A stretch of DNA of 48,583 nucleotides, taken from contig JAFYDI010000010.1 of the NCBI GenBank assembly GCA_017544835.1, positions 1 through 48,583 of the forward strand. The letters run 5' to 3'. Shown here in pieces: positions 9,099-16,116 of the stretch (position 1 is its first letter; every line of letters begins with the position of its first letter). A program made the position numbers and the translations under genes. The notes beneath the pieces are model-generated. The model ran no database searches. It had not been told where the DNA came from and saw nothing but the letters and a program-made list of their open reading frames with translations. The DNA comes from Lachnospiraceae bacterium. GTDB taxonomy: Bacteria > Bacillota > Clostridia > Lachnospirales > Lachnospiraceae.

Positions 9099-9117
9099 AG
9101 CGGTTTATTTTCTTTTT
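9085..9117 (+). terminator. weak terminator at the end of the AraC gene
   Basis: AAACCG (9085-9090) and CGGTTT (9101-9106) form a 6-bp stem with a 10-base loop, followed by TATTTTCTTTTT. The stop codon lies in the loop. The stem is short but the T-rich tail is good, and a strong promoter begins 34 bases later. Confidence 0.5.
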
Positions 9118-9150
9118 ACAAAAGTTTCACAAACTGTAAAGTAAAAACAC

Positions 9151-9179
9151 TTGACAACACCTCTTTCATGGGTTAATAT
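9151..9179 (+). promoter_or_regulatory. strong promoter for the ylxM-ffh operon
   Basis: A consensus -35 TTGACA (9151-9156) and -10 TAATAT (9174-9179) are separated by 17 bases. Transcription should begin near 9186, about 20 bases before the ylxM start. Confidence 0.88.
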
Positions 9180-9203
9180 ATGCAAGGTGCGTAAAGAGGT
9201 GTT
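9156..9203. repeat. perfect 11-bp inverted repeat around the ylxM promoter
   Basis: AACACCTCTTT (9156-9166) and AAAGAGGTGTT (9193-9203) are exact reverse complements, 26 bases apart. The left arm begins at the last base of the -35 box and runs into the spacer. The right arm lies just after the predicted transcription start and contains the ylxM ribosome site GAGGTG. It could be an operator, or a hairpin hiding the ribosome site in read-through RNA from upstream. Confidence 0.8.
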
Positions 9204-9205
9204 CT

Positions 9206-9547
9206 ATGGAAAGAATTATTGAACGCGGTTTGCTGTACGATTTTTACGGCGAACTTCTTACGAAGCATCAGCAGGAAATTTACTCGGAAATCGTATTTAA
9301 CGATTTATCATTAAGCGAGTTATCCGAAGCTGAAGGAATATCCAGACAAGGCGTTTTCGATTTAATAAAGAGATGCGACAAGCTTCTTGAAGGCTATGAA
9401 GAGAAGCTTAAGCTTATTGAGAAGTTTAATAACATTAAATCGGAAGTTAAGGATTTAAACGCCGTAATAGATGCGGAGCAGGGAATTGACAATTCCGTCA
9501 AGGATAAGCTTCGTGATGGTTTAAGAAATATAGTTAAGGAATTGTAA
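9206..9547 (+). CDS. ylxM: YlxM/p13-like helix-turn-helix protein
   Basis: A 113-residue protein with a sigma-region-4-like helix-turn-helix at about residues 15-65 ([12 protein letters not shown], then [21 protein letters not shown]). The rest is charged helix with coiled-coil character. YlxM is typically encoded immediately before ffh, and streptococcal YlxM has been reported to modulate SRP function; its exact role here is not readable. It has its own strong promoter, and GAGGTG sits 5-10 bases before ATG 9206. The stop is 3 bases before ffh. The inverted repeat around the promoter makes autoregulation by this DNA-binding fold a reasonable guess. Confidence 0.9.
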   Translation: MERIIERGLLYDFYGELLTKHQQEIYSEIVFNDLSLSELSEAEGISRQGVFDLIKRCDKLLEGYEEKLKLIEKFNNIKSEVKDLNAVIDAEQGIDNSVKDKLRDGLRNIVKEL

Positions 9548-9550
9548 TAG

Positions 9551-10902
9551 ATGGCTTTTGAAAGCTTAACCGAAAAACTTCAAAACATTTTTAAAGCCTT
9601 AAGAGGCAAGGGTCGTCTTTCCGAAGAAGACGTTAAAACCGCTCTTAAAGAGGTTAAGATGGCACTCCTTGAAGCAGACGTTAACTTCAAGGTCGTTAAG
9701 CAGTTTATCAACAGCGTAACCGAGCGTGCCGTCGGTCAGGACGTTTTGGACGGCATTAACCCCGGTCAGATGGTCATTAAAATCGTTAATGAAGAGATGA
9801 CCCGCCTTATGGGTGATGAAGTTACTGAACTTTCATTTAGACCCGGTAAGGAACTTACAATTTTCATGTTATGCGGTCTTCAAGGTGCAGGTAAGACAAC
9901 CGCCGCCGCCAAGATTGCATCAAGACTTAAGCTTAAGAGCAAGAAGACTTTACTTGTTGCCTGCGATATATACAGACCCGCCGCTATTGAACAGTTAAAG
10001 CGTAACGGCGAAAAGGTTGAGACAGAAGTTTTCTCAATGGGAACCGATGTTAAGCCCTCTGTAATTGCCAAGAGCGCTGTGGAATATGCTCTTAAGAACA
10101 ATTTTAATGTAGTTATCCTAATACTGCCGGCCGTCTTCATGTTGACGAAGACATGATGAACGAGCTTGTAGATATAAAGAATACGGTTGATGTTCACGAG
10201 ACCTTATTGGTAGTAGATGCCATGACAGGTCAGGATGCTGTTAATGTAGCAAGTGAATTCAATGACAAAATCGGTCTCGACGGAGTTATTCTTTCAAAGG
10301 CCGACGGCGATACAAGAGGCGGTGCGGCTCTTTCCGTTAAAGCGGTTACGGGTAAGCCCATAATCTTTGTATCAAACGGTGAGAAGCTCGATCAGATTGA
10401 GCCTTTTTACCCCGACAGAATGGCCAATCGTATTCTTGGCATGGGAGATGTATTGTCCCTCATTGAGAAAGCCGAGCAGGCCAATGCGGACCGCGACGCC
10501 GAGAAGGACAAGCAAATGGTTTCCCGCCTTAAGAAAGGTAAGTTTGATTTTAACGACTACCTTGAGAGCATGTCAGCCATGCGTAAGATGGGCGGACTTT
10601 CATCCATACTCTCCATGATGCCCGGTATGGGAGGCAAGGCTTTGGACGGACTCGATTCCGAAGAGTCACAGATTAAGCTTAAGCGTACCGAAGCAATTGT
10701 GCTCAGTATGACACCCGCAGAACGCGAGAATCCCAAACTCATGAACCCTCAGCGCAAGTTCCGTATTGCCAAAGGCGCAGGACTTGATATCGCAGAGGTT
10801 AACCGCTTCATCAAACAGTTTGAACAGTCCCAGAAGATGATGAAGCAGCTCCCTTCAATGATGGGAGGCAGATTTGGTAAAAAGGGTAAGTTCCCTTTTT
10901 AA
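9551..10902 (+). pseudogene. ffh: signal recognition particle protein Ffh, interrupted by a one-base frameshift
   Basis: Ffh is the SRP GTPase that binds signal sequences and 4.5S/6S RNA and docks on FtsY. As written, the frame from ATG 9551 ends at TGA 10154-10156 after 201 codons, and the rest is open in the next frame to TAA 10902. The whole span is 1352 bases, one short of 451 codons. The break is at 10120/10121: adding one G after CTA restores L-D-T-A-G-R-L, the G3 motif. The first part has the N domain and G1 GLQGAGKTT; the second has G4 SKAD and the methionine-rich M domain with MMPGMGG and QKMMKQLPSMMGG. Both halves are otherwise well conserved. Ffh is essential in most bacteria, so a sequencing or assembly error is likelier than true loss. 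Confidence 0.92.
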
Positions 10903-10937
10903 TAGACAACTTATTATTTTAGCCGGAGGTGAACAAA

Positions 10938-11183
10938 ATGGCAGTTAAGATCAGATTAAGAAGAATGGGTCAGAAGAAAGCTCCTTTCTATAGAATTATC
11001 GTAGCAGATTCAAGATCCCCCAGAGACGGTAGATTCATCGCTGAGATCGGTACTTACGATCCCAACCTTGAGCCCAGCGCAATTTCCGTTAACGAAGAAG
11101 AAGCTAAGAAGTGGCTTGCAAACGGTGCTCAGCCTACAGAAGTTGTTAGCAGAATCTTCAAGACAGCCGGAATTACGAAGTAA
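10938..11183 (+). CDS. rpsP: 30S ribosomal protein S16
   Basis: An 81-residue small-subunit protein. It begins [20 protein letters not shown], the canonical S16 N-terminus, followed by [17 protein letters not shown]-type sequence (here [11 protein letters not shown]). I chose ATG 10938 because the ribosome site GGAGGT lies at 10925-10930; a GTG at 10929 would overlap that site and add three non-conserved residues. It follows ffh by 35 bases and belongs to the ylxM-rplS cluster. Length is normal. Confidence 0.97.
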   Translation: MAVKIRLRRMGQKKAPFYRIIVADSRSPRDGRFIAEIGTYDPNLEPSAISVNEEEAKKWLANGAQPTEVVSRIFKTAGITK

Positions 11184-11225
11184 GATTTTCGATAAGAAGT
11201 GTGCTAAAAACTTATGGAGGTTGAT

Positions 11226-11453
11226 ATGAGAGAATTGGTAGAAGTTATCGCAAAAGCTCTTGTGGAAAACCCCGATGAAGTAGTAGTAACAGAACGTACG
11301 GAAGGTAAGAACACTGTTATCGAATTACATGTGGCTTCTTCCGATATGGGTAAAGTTATCGGCAAGCAGGGACGTATTGCCAAGGCAATTCGTTCGGTCG
11401 TTAAAGCGGCAAGCTCTAAAGATAATTCAAGAGTTGATGTAGAAATCATGTAA
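11226..11453 (+). CDS. khpA: KH-domain RNA-binding protein KhpA (YlqC)
   Basis: A 75-residue single KH domain. The GxxG RNA-binding loop reads G-K-Q-G within V-I-G-K-Q-G-R-I-A-K-A-I-R. KhpA forms a complex with KhpB/Jag in Gram-positives and influences cell elongation and RNA levels. It is regularly found between rpsP and rimM, as here. The ATG at 11226 is preferred over the in-frame ATG at 11214, because the GGAGG ribosome site (11217-11221) lies between them. A hairpin follows at 11460-11482. Confidence 0.93.
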   Translation: MRELVEVIAKALVENPDEVVVTERTEGKNTVIELHVASSDMGKVIGKQGRIAKAIRSVVKAASSKDNSRVDVEIM

Positions 11454-11459
11454 TCATAC

Positions 11460-11494
11460 AGGGGTACCCAAGCGGTGCCCCTATTGATTTCTTT
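11460..11494 (+). terminator. probable terminator/attenuator between khpA and rimM
   Basis: AGGGGTACC (11460-11468) pairs with GGTGCCCCT (11474-11482) with one wobble and a CAAGC loop, followed by ATTGATTTCTTT. The tail is interrupted, so partial termination within the operon is more likely than a full stop. Confidence 0.6.
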
Positions 11495-11506
11495 AATCGG
11501 AGATTT

Positions 11507-12013
11507 ATGGAAGATTTATTTACAGTAGGAATTGTTACAACAGCACACGGCGTAAAGGGCGAGGTTAAGGTATTCCCTACCACCGACGACCCCAAACGTT
11601 TTAAGAAGCTTAAAGAAGTTATCGTTAAGACTAAGAAAGAAAGCGTTACCAAAAAGGTTGAAAGCGTTAAATTCTTTAAGCAATTTGTTCTTTTGAAACT
11701 TGAAGGCATTAATACCATGGATGACGCTTTGCTCTACAAGCAGGCAGAGTTATGCGTCACCAGAGACAATGCTGTTAAATGTAACAAGGATGAATACTTT
11801 ATCGCCGATTTATACGGCCTTAAAGTTTATGACGAAGACAATTCATACATCGGTGAGATTACGGACGTAATTCAGACCGGAGCCAACGATGTATATGAAA
11901 TACAAAGAGAGGACGAATCCAAAGTATACATTCCCGCAATCAAGGACTGTATTAAGAAAGTGGACATATCCTCAGGATTAATGGTTATTCATGTAATGGA
12001 AGGATTGTTTTGA
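11507..12013 (+). CDS. rimM: 16S rRNA processing protein RimM
   Basis: A 168-residue ribosome maturation factor that acts on the 30S head near S19. The N-terminal RimM barrel reads V-G-I-V-T-T-A-H-G-V-K-G-E-V-K-V, a direct match to the family's G-x-H-G-x-x-G signature. A PRC-barrel-like C-terminal domain starts near residue 95 (YFIADLYGLKVYDED), ending with I-P-A-I-K-D-C-I. A CGGAG site precedes ATG 11507. Its stop shares a base with the trmD start (TGATG), so the two are translationally coupled. Confidence 0.95.
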   Translation: MEDLFTVGIVTTAHGVKGEVKVFPTTDDPKRFKKLKEVIVKTKKESVTKKVESVKFFKQFVLLKLEGINTMDDALLYKQAELCVTRDNAVKCNKDEYFIADLYGLKVYDEDNSYIGEITDVIQTGANDVYEIQREDESKVYIPAIKDCIKKVDISSGLMVIHVMEGLF

Positions 12014-12777
12014 TGTTTTATCATGTACTGACCCTTTTCCCCGAAATGATAACAGAAAGTCTTAACATGAGTATAATCGGCAGAGCCCTTGACAAAGAAT
12101 ACATTTCTTTGGAAGCGGTTCAGATACGCGACTATACCCTTGATAAGCACAATAAAGTAGACGATTACACATACGGCGGCGGTGCGGGCATGCTTATGCA
12201 GGCTCAGCCCGTTTATGACTGCTGTGAAGCTGTTCAGAAATCTATCGAAGATGCCGGAAGGAAGCGCTCTCGTGTAATATATGTTACACCCGGCGGGCAC
12301 ACCTTCAATCAGAAGATGGCAGAAGACTTTGCAAGGGAAGAAGATTTGATATTCTTATGCGGTCACTATGAAGGCATAGACGAGAGAGTCCTTGAGGAAG
12401 TTGTTACCGATTACGTATCCATAGGCGATTACGTGCTTACCGGCGGAGAACTTCCCGCAATGGTAATGATTGACTGCATATCAAGACTTGTACCGGGAGT
12501 GTTAAGTAACGCTGAGTCATCCATGATAGAGTCTTTCTCTAACGGGTTACTTGAATATCCTCAGTACACAAGACCGGAAGAATGGCATGGCAAGAAGGTA
12601 CCGGAAATTTTACTTAGCGGTCATCACGCCAATGTTGAAAAGTGGCGGTTGGAGCAGTCTTTAATCAAGACTCAGAAAATTCGCCCCGATTTATATGACG
12701 CATATATGGAGGCTCATCCTCCTATCGTTAAGAAAAAAAGAAGAAGTAAGAAAAAACCGCTTGCAATCGAAGAGTGA
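12013..12777 (+). CDS. trmD: tRNA (guanine37-N1)-methyltransferase
   Basis: TrmD uses SAM to methylate G37 next to the anticodon of tRNAs reading CNN/GNN-type codons, preventing +1 frameshifting. The 254-residue protein begins [13 protein letters not shown], the family start, and has the knot region [12 protein letters not shown] and [13 protein letters not shown] 12013, overlapping the rimM stop, is preferred over the TTG three bases upstream. The C-terminus is unusually basic ([15 protein letters not shown]). The rplS promoter lies inside its last codons. Confidence 0.96.
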   Translation: MFYHVLTLFPEMITESLNMSIIGRALDKEYISLEAVQIRDYTLDKHNKVDDYTYGGGAGMLMQAQPVYDCCEAVQKSIEDAGRKRSRVIYVTPGGHTFNQKMAEDFAREEDLIFLCGHYEGIDERVLEEVVTDYVSIGDYVLTGGELPAMVMIDCISRLVPGVLSNAESSMIESFSNGLLEYPQYTRPEEWHGKKVPEILLSGHHANVEKWRLEQSLIKTQKIRPDLYDAYMEAHPPIVKKKRRSKKKPLAIEE

Positions 12778-12789
12778 TTGTGATAAAAT
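12761..12789 (+). promoter_or_regulatory. promoter for rplS inside the end of trmD
   Basis: TTGCAA (12761-12766) and TAAAAT (12784-12789) are 17 bases apart, and TGA before the -10 makes it an extended -10 element. The predicted transcript starts near 12796, giving a leader of about 68 bases before rplS; I see no clear autoregulatory structure in it. Confidence 0.7.
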
Positions 12790-12863
12790 ACGAACGTTGT
12801 CAGTACGGATGGTCCTCTGTTACGAAGTGTATTAAGAACATCTGCTATATAAGGAGGAACAAA

Positions 12864-13211
12864 ATGAACGACATTATTAAGAACATCGAAGCTGCTCAGA
12901 TGAAGGAATCTGTTGACGAGTTTTCCGTTGGTGATACCGTTAGAGTATATGCCAAGATTAAGGAAGGCGAGAAGACACGTATTCAGGTATTTGAAGGTAC
13001 CGTTTTAAAGAGACAGGGCGGCAGTGCTCGTGAGACCTTTACAGTAAGAAAGATTTCTAACGGCGTAGGCGTTGAGAAGACATGGCCTTTACACAGCCCC
13101 AACGTTGATAAGATCGAAGTTGTTCGTAAGGGTAAGGTAAGAAGAGCTAAGCTTAACTACTTAAGACAGCGTGTTGGTAAGGCTGCTAAGGTTAAGGAAG
13201 TTGTTAAATAA
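12864..13211 (+). CDS. rplS: 50S ribosomal protein L19
   Basis: A 115-residue large-subunit protein located at the 30S-50S interface. Diagnostic segments are [37 protein letters not shown] and the tail [16 protein letters not shown] at 12851-12857 fixes the start at ATG 12864; a longer open frame from 12774 contains the promoter and is not coding. It ends the ylxM-rplS cluster, closed by the strong terminator at 13222-13255. Confidence 0.97.
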   Translation: MNDIIKNIEAAQMKESVDEFSVGDTVRVYAKIKEGEKTRIQVFEGTVLKRQGGSARETFTVRKISNGVGVEKTWPLHSPNVDKIEVVRKGKVRRAKLNYLRQRVGKAAKVKEVVK

Positions 13212-13221
13212 TAATGATATT

Positions 13222-13255
13222 AAAGAGGAGCAATCTAAGGATTGTTCCTCTTTTT
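13222..13255 (+). terminator. strong rho-independent terminator after rplS
   Basis: AAAGAGGAGCAATC (13222-13235) pairs with GATTGTTCCTCTTT (13240-13253) over 14 bp with one wobble and a TAAG loop, running into five T residues. It lies 10 bases after the rplS stop. Confidence 0.93.
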
Positions 13256-13270
13256 CTATGCTCTTTTTTT

Positions 13271-13279
13271 TGCTATAAT
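13271..13279 (+). promoter_or_regulatory. extended -10 promoter for the first signal peptidase gene
   Basis: TGCTATAAT (13271-13279) is a perfect extended -10 element. The -35 region (13251-13256, TTTTTC) falls in the terminator tail and is poor. The predicted start near 13286 is only about 3 bases before ATG 13289, so the message would be nearly leaderless. Confidence 0.7.
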
Positions 13280-13288
13280 AAATGAGTT

Positions 13289-13879
13289 ATGAGAAGAAGA
13301 CATAAAGGATTAGATTTTAATCACAGACGTAGGAAGAAAATAAACGCAGGCGTTCTTAAAGAAATATTTTCCTGGATATTCTGGATAGGTATTTCCGCGG
13401 TTACGGCAGTTGTACTTGTAGTGGTATTCGGACTTCGCACCAATGTTGTAGGTAACTCCATGGAGCCACATTTGTATGCGGGTCAGGAGATTCTTATCAA
13501 CAGACTTGTGTACCAGATATCAGAGCCTAAATTCGGTGACGTAATAGCATTCCAGCCAAACGGCAATGAAAATGCCCATTACTATGTTAAGCGAGTTATA
13601 GGTGTTCCGGGAGACACACTTGTAATTAAGAACGGTCGCGTTTTTATAAACGATACCGAACTCAAGGAAGACGATTCTTTTGACAAAATCGCTGATCCCG
13701 GCATAGCTGAATCAGAGGTTTATCTTAAGGACGGAGAATATTTCGTGCTTGGAGACAACCGTAACTTCAGTGAAGACTCCCGTTCGGGTAACATCGGTAT
13801 AGTTAAGCATGATTACATAATAGGCAAGGTCTGGTTTAAACTATCGGACAAGCTTGAGAACATAGGAATAGTTAAGTAA
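13289..13879 (+). CDS. lepB: type I signal peptidase (first copy)
   Basis: A membrane serine protease that removes signal peptides from exported proteins. The 196-residue protein has a very basic cytoplasmic tail (residues 1-18), one membrane segment (about 29-49), then box B G-N-S-M-E-P with catalytic Ser57, box D Y-Y-V-K-R-V-I-G with general base Lys101, and box E G-D-N-R-N-F-S-E-D-S-R. No ribosome site is visible before ATG 13289, and no downstream start has one either; together with the adjacent -10 element this points to leaderless translation. It is followed 10 bases later by rbgA and then by a second signal peptidase. Confidence 0.93.
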   Translation: MRRRHKGLDFNHRRRKKINAGVLKEIFSWIFWIGISAVTAVVLVVVFGLRTNVVGNSMEPHLYAGQEILINRLVYQISEPKFGDVIAFQPNGNENAHYYVKRVIGVPGDTLVIKNGRVFINDTELKEDDSFDKIADPGIAESEVYLKDGEYFVLGDNRNFSEDSRSGNIGIVKHDYIIGKVWFKLSDKLENIGIVK

Positions 13880-13889
13880 AGGAAACAAT

Positions 13890-14774
13890 ATGAGCGATAA
13901 ACCCATAATAAACTGGTATCCGGGCCACATGAACAAAGCCCGCAAATCCATGGAAGCCGGCATGAAGTTAATAGACCTCGTAATAGAGATTCTTGATGCA
14001 AGAGCACCGCTTTCAAGCCGCAATCCCGATATAGACAAAATGGCGGGTGGTAAAGACCGCCTGATTATCATGAATAAGGCGGATTTAGCCGATAAGAATA
14101 TTAGTGATAAGTGGCGCGAGTATTTTGCCGCTAAAGGTATAGAGACCGTCTTTATTAACTCTAAGAACAAAGAAGGCTTAAGAAACCTTATGCCCGCAGT
14201 TAAGAAAGCCTGCGAGAAGCGCATTAAGCGTAACGAGGCAAGAGGCATTAAGAATCAGCCCATTAGAGCCATGGTGGCAGGCATTCCCAACGTGGGCAAG
14301 TCTACTTTCATCAATGCTTTCTGCGGCAAGAATATGGCCAAAACCGGCAATAAACCCGGCGTAACAAAGGGCGAACAGTGGATTAAGGTTAACCCCGAGC
14401 TTCAGCTTCTTGATACTCCCGGAATATTGTGGCCCAAGTTTGAAGATCAGGAAGTGGGAAGACGTCTTGCATATCTTGGCTCCATTAACGATGAGATACT
14501 TGTTACCGAAGAACTGGCCGGCGACTTATTGTTGTTTTTAAAAGATAATTACCACAATTTATTAAAAGAGCGGTATAATATTGATAGCGATACAGAGACT
14601 CACGAGGATGATGAAACATTCAGCACTCCTCAATCCAGAATGATGGATTTAATCGCTCGAAAACGCGGCTGCCTTAAGCAGGGCGGCGAGACGGATTACT
14701 TCAAGACCGCGGGAGTAATACTTGATGATTTCAGAAGCGGCAAAATCGGTAGAATCACATTGGAGAGACCATGA
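13890..14774 (+). CDS. rbgA: ribosome biogenesis GTPase RbgA (YlqF)
   Basis: A circularly permuted GTPase that completes 50S assembly (late incorporation of L16 and others in Bacillus). In the 294-residue protein the order of motifs is permuted: G4 N-K-A-D (62-65) and G5 N-S-K (90-92) come first, then G1 GIPNVGKS (131-138), G2 in K-P-G-V-T-K-G, and G3 D-T-P-G. The N-terminus NWYPGHMNKA is characteristic. AAAGGAAACA precedes ATG 13890. Its stop overlaps the start of the next signal peptidase (ATGA). The order rplS-ylqF-rnhB is conserved in Firmicutes; here it carries two inserted signal peptidase genes. Confidence 0.96.
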   Translation: MSDKPIINWYPGHMNKARKSMEAGMKLIDLVIEILDARAPLSSRNPDIDKMAGGKDRLIIMNKADLADKNISDKWREYFAAKGIETVFINSKNKEGLRNLMPAVKKACEKRIKRNEARGIKNQPIRAMVAGIPNVGKSTFINAFCGKNMAKTGNKPGVTKGEQWIKVNPELQLLDTPGILWPKFEDQEVGRRLAYLGSINDEILVTEELAGDLLLFLKDNYHNLLKERYNIDSDTETHEDDETFSTPQSRMMDLIARKRGCLKQGGETDYFKTAGVILDDFRSGKIGRITLERP

Positions 14775-15301
14775 ATAAGAAGTTAAAAGAAATCTTAGGT
14801 AACAGTATATTCTTTCTGGTTGTTATTATATTAAGTTTTTTAATCATTAAATTCGTGGGTCAGAGAACGGTTGTTATCGGTCCGTCAATGATGTCGACTC
14901 TTGAAGACGGAGATAACATGATAGTCGATAAGATAAGTTACAGGTTTCATGAACCTGAGCGTTTCGACATCATTATTTTCCCGTTCAGAAACAATTCGGG
15001 CAATACATACATTAAGAGAATCATAGGTCTTCCGGGTGAGACCGTCAGAATAGACAGGGACGGAGTCATTTATATTAATGATGAAGTGCTTGATGAGTCG
15101 TATGGTCGTGAGATAATTCAAAATCCGGGAAGTGCCGAAAGCGGAGTGGAACTTGGGGACAATGAATACTTTGTATTAGGCGACAATCGTAATGATTCCG
15201 AAGACTCCAGATTCAGTGTAGGCAAGGTCTACAGACGGGAGATTATCGGACGCGCCATATTCAGAATATGGCCGTTTGCGAAAATGGGCCCGGTCAAATA
15301 A
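14771..15301 (+). CDS. lepB: type I signal peptidase (second copy)
   Basis: A 176-residue signal peptidase with one N-terminal membrane segment (about 12-28), box B G-P-S-M-M with catalytic Ser39, box D Y-I-K-R-I-I-G with Lys82, and box E G-D-N-R-N-D-S-E-D-S-R. It differs clearly from the 196-residue copy: it lacks the arginine-rich tail and has a different box B proline (G-P-S-M against G-N-S-M), so it is an old paralogue, not a recent duplicate. The start overlaps the rbgA stop by 4 bases, so it depends on rbgA translation. Substrate division between the two cannot be read from sequence. Confidence 0.94.
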   Translation: MNKKLKEILGNSIFFLVVIILSFLIIKFVGQRTVVIGPSMMSTLEDGDNMIVDKISYRFHEPERFDIIIFPFRNNSGNTYIKRIIGLPGETVRIDRDGVIYINDEVLDESYGREIIQNPGSAESGVELGDNEYFVLGDNRNDSEDSRFSVGKVYRREIIGRAIFRIWPFAKMGPVK

Positions 15302-15327
15302 TTCATAATCAAAGGGGAATTGATTTA

Positions 15328-16083
15328 ATGGATTCAATTAAGGAAATTAAGTTAAGATTTGCAACGGAAGATTATCAATCTCTGAAGGCCCTTATAAGAG
15401 CCTACGGAGATGACGACAGAGAAGGCGTTAAAAAGCTTGTTTTGTCGGCTCGTAAGAAGATTGATACACTTAACAGAGAGATTAAGCGTATCGAAAAGAT
15501 GAAGACATATGAAAGAGAATACGAAGCATTGGGCTATGTGTGCGGTATCGATGAAGTGGGCAGAGGCCCTCTTGCAGGTCCCGTAGTGGCCGGCGCCGTT
15601 ATTCTTAAGCGTGACTGCGATATTCTTTATCTTAACGACTCCAAGCAGCTTACCGCCAAGAAACGTGAAGAGCTTTATGACATCATTATGGAGGAAGCCG
15701 TAAGTGTCGGTCTTGGCTTTAACAGTCCTCAGAGAATCGATGAGATTAATATTCTCAATGCCACTTACGAAGCCATGCGTGAGGCAATTTCCAACTTAAA
15801 AGTTAAGCCCAAGGTATTGCTTAACGATGCCGTTACCATACCCGGCGTAAAGATTAAACAGGTTCCGATTGTAAAGGGTGATGCCAAGAGCATTTCTATT
15901 GCAGCCGCAAGTATTGTAGCCAAGGTTACAAGAGACAGACTTATGGTTGAATACGATAAGATTTATCCCGAATACAATTTTAAGTCCAATAAAGGTTACG
16001 GCAGTGCGGAACATATCGCTGCCCTTAAGAAATACGGCAAGACGCCTATTCACAGAGAATCCTTTATAGGCAATTTTATCTGA
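15328..16083 (+). CDS. rnhB: ribonuclease HII
   Basis: RNase HII cuts at ribonucleotides in DNA and removes RNA from hybrids. The 251-residue protein has an N-terminal helical extension (residues 1-70), as in Bacillus, then the catalytic fold starting G-I-D-E-V-G-R-G with Asp75 and Glu76, and later L-N-D-S-K-Q-L and V-K-G-D-A-K-S-I-S-I-A-A-A-S-I-V-A-K. ATG 15328 follows AAAGGGGA; an earlier in-frame start at 15268 lies inside the signal peptidase gene and adds no conserved sequence. An RNase HI gene is at 37810-38295, so both types of RNase H are present. Confidence 0.96.
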   Translation: MDSIKEIKLRFATEDYQSLKALIRAYGDDDREGVKKLVLSARKKIDTLNREIKRIEKMKTYEREYEALGYVCGIDEVGRGPLAGPVVAGAVILKRDCDILYLNDSKQLTAKKREELYDIIMEEAVSVGLGFNSPQRIDEINILNATYEAMREAISNLKVKPKVLLNDAVTIPGVKIKQVPIVKGDAKSISIAAASIVAKVTRDRLMVEYDKIYPEYNFKSNKGYGSAEHIAALKKYGKTPIHRESFIGNFI

Positions 16084-16116
16084 TAATCATTCTTTGCCCG
16101 ATACTCGGAGGTATGT

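Noticed and set aside
10153-10902. Second ffh fragment as an independent gene starting at 10153
   Set aside because: It begins inside the conserved G domain and continues Ffh exactly; it is the rest of a frameshifted gene.
12774-12863. N-terminally extended rplS from 12774
   Set aside because: The stretch overlaps the rplS promoter -10 box and lies before AAGGAGG; L19 homology begins at 12864.
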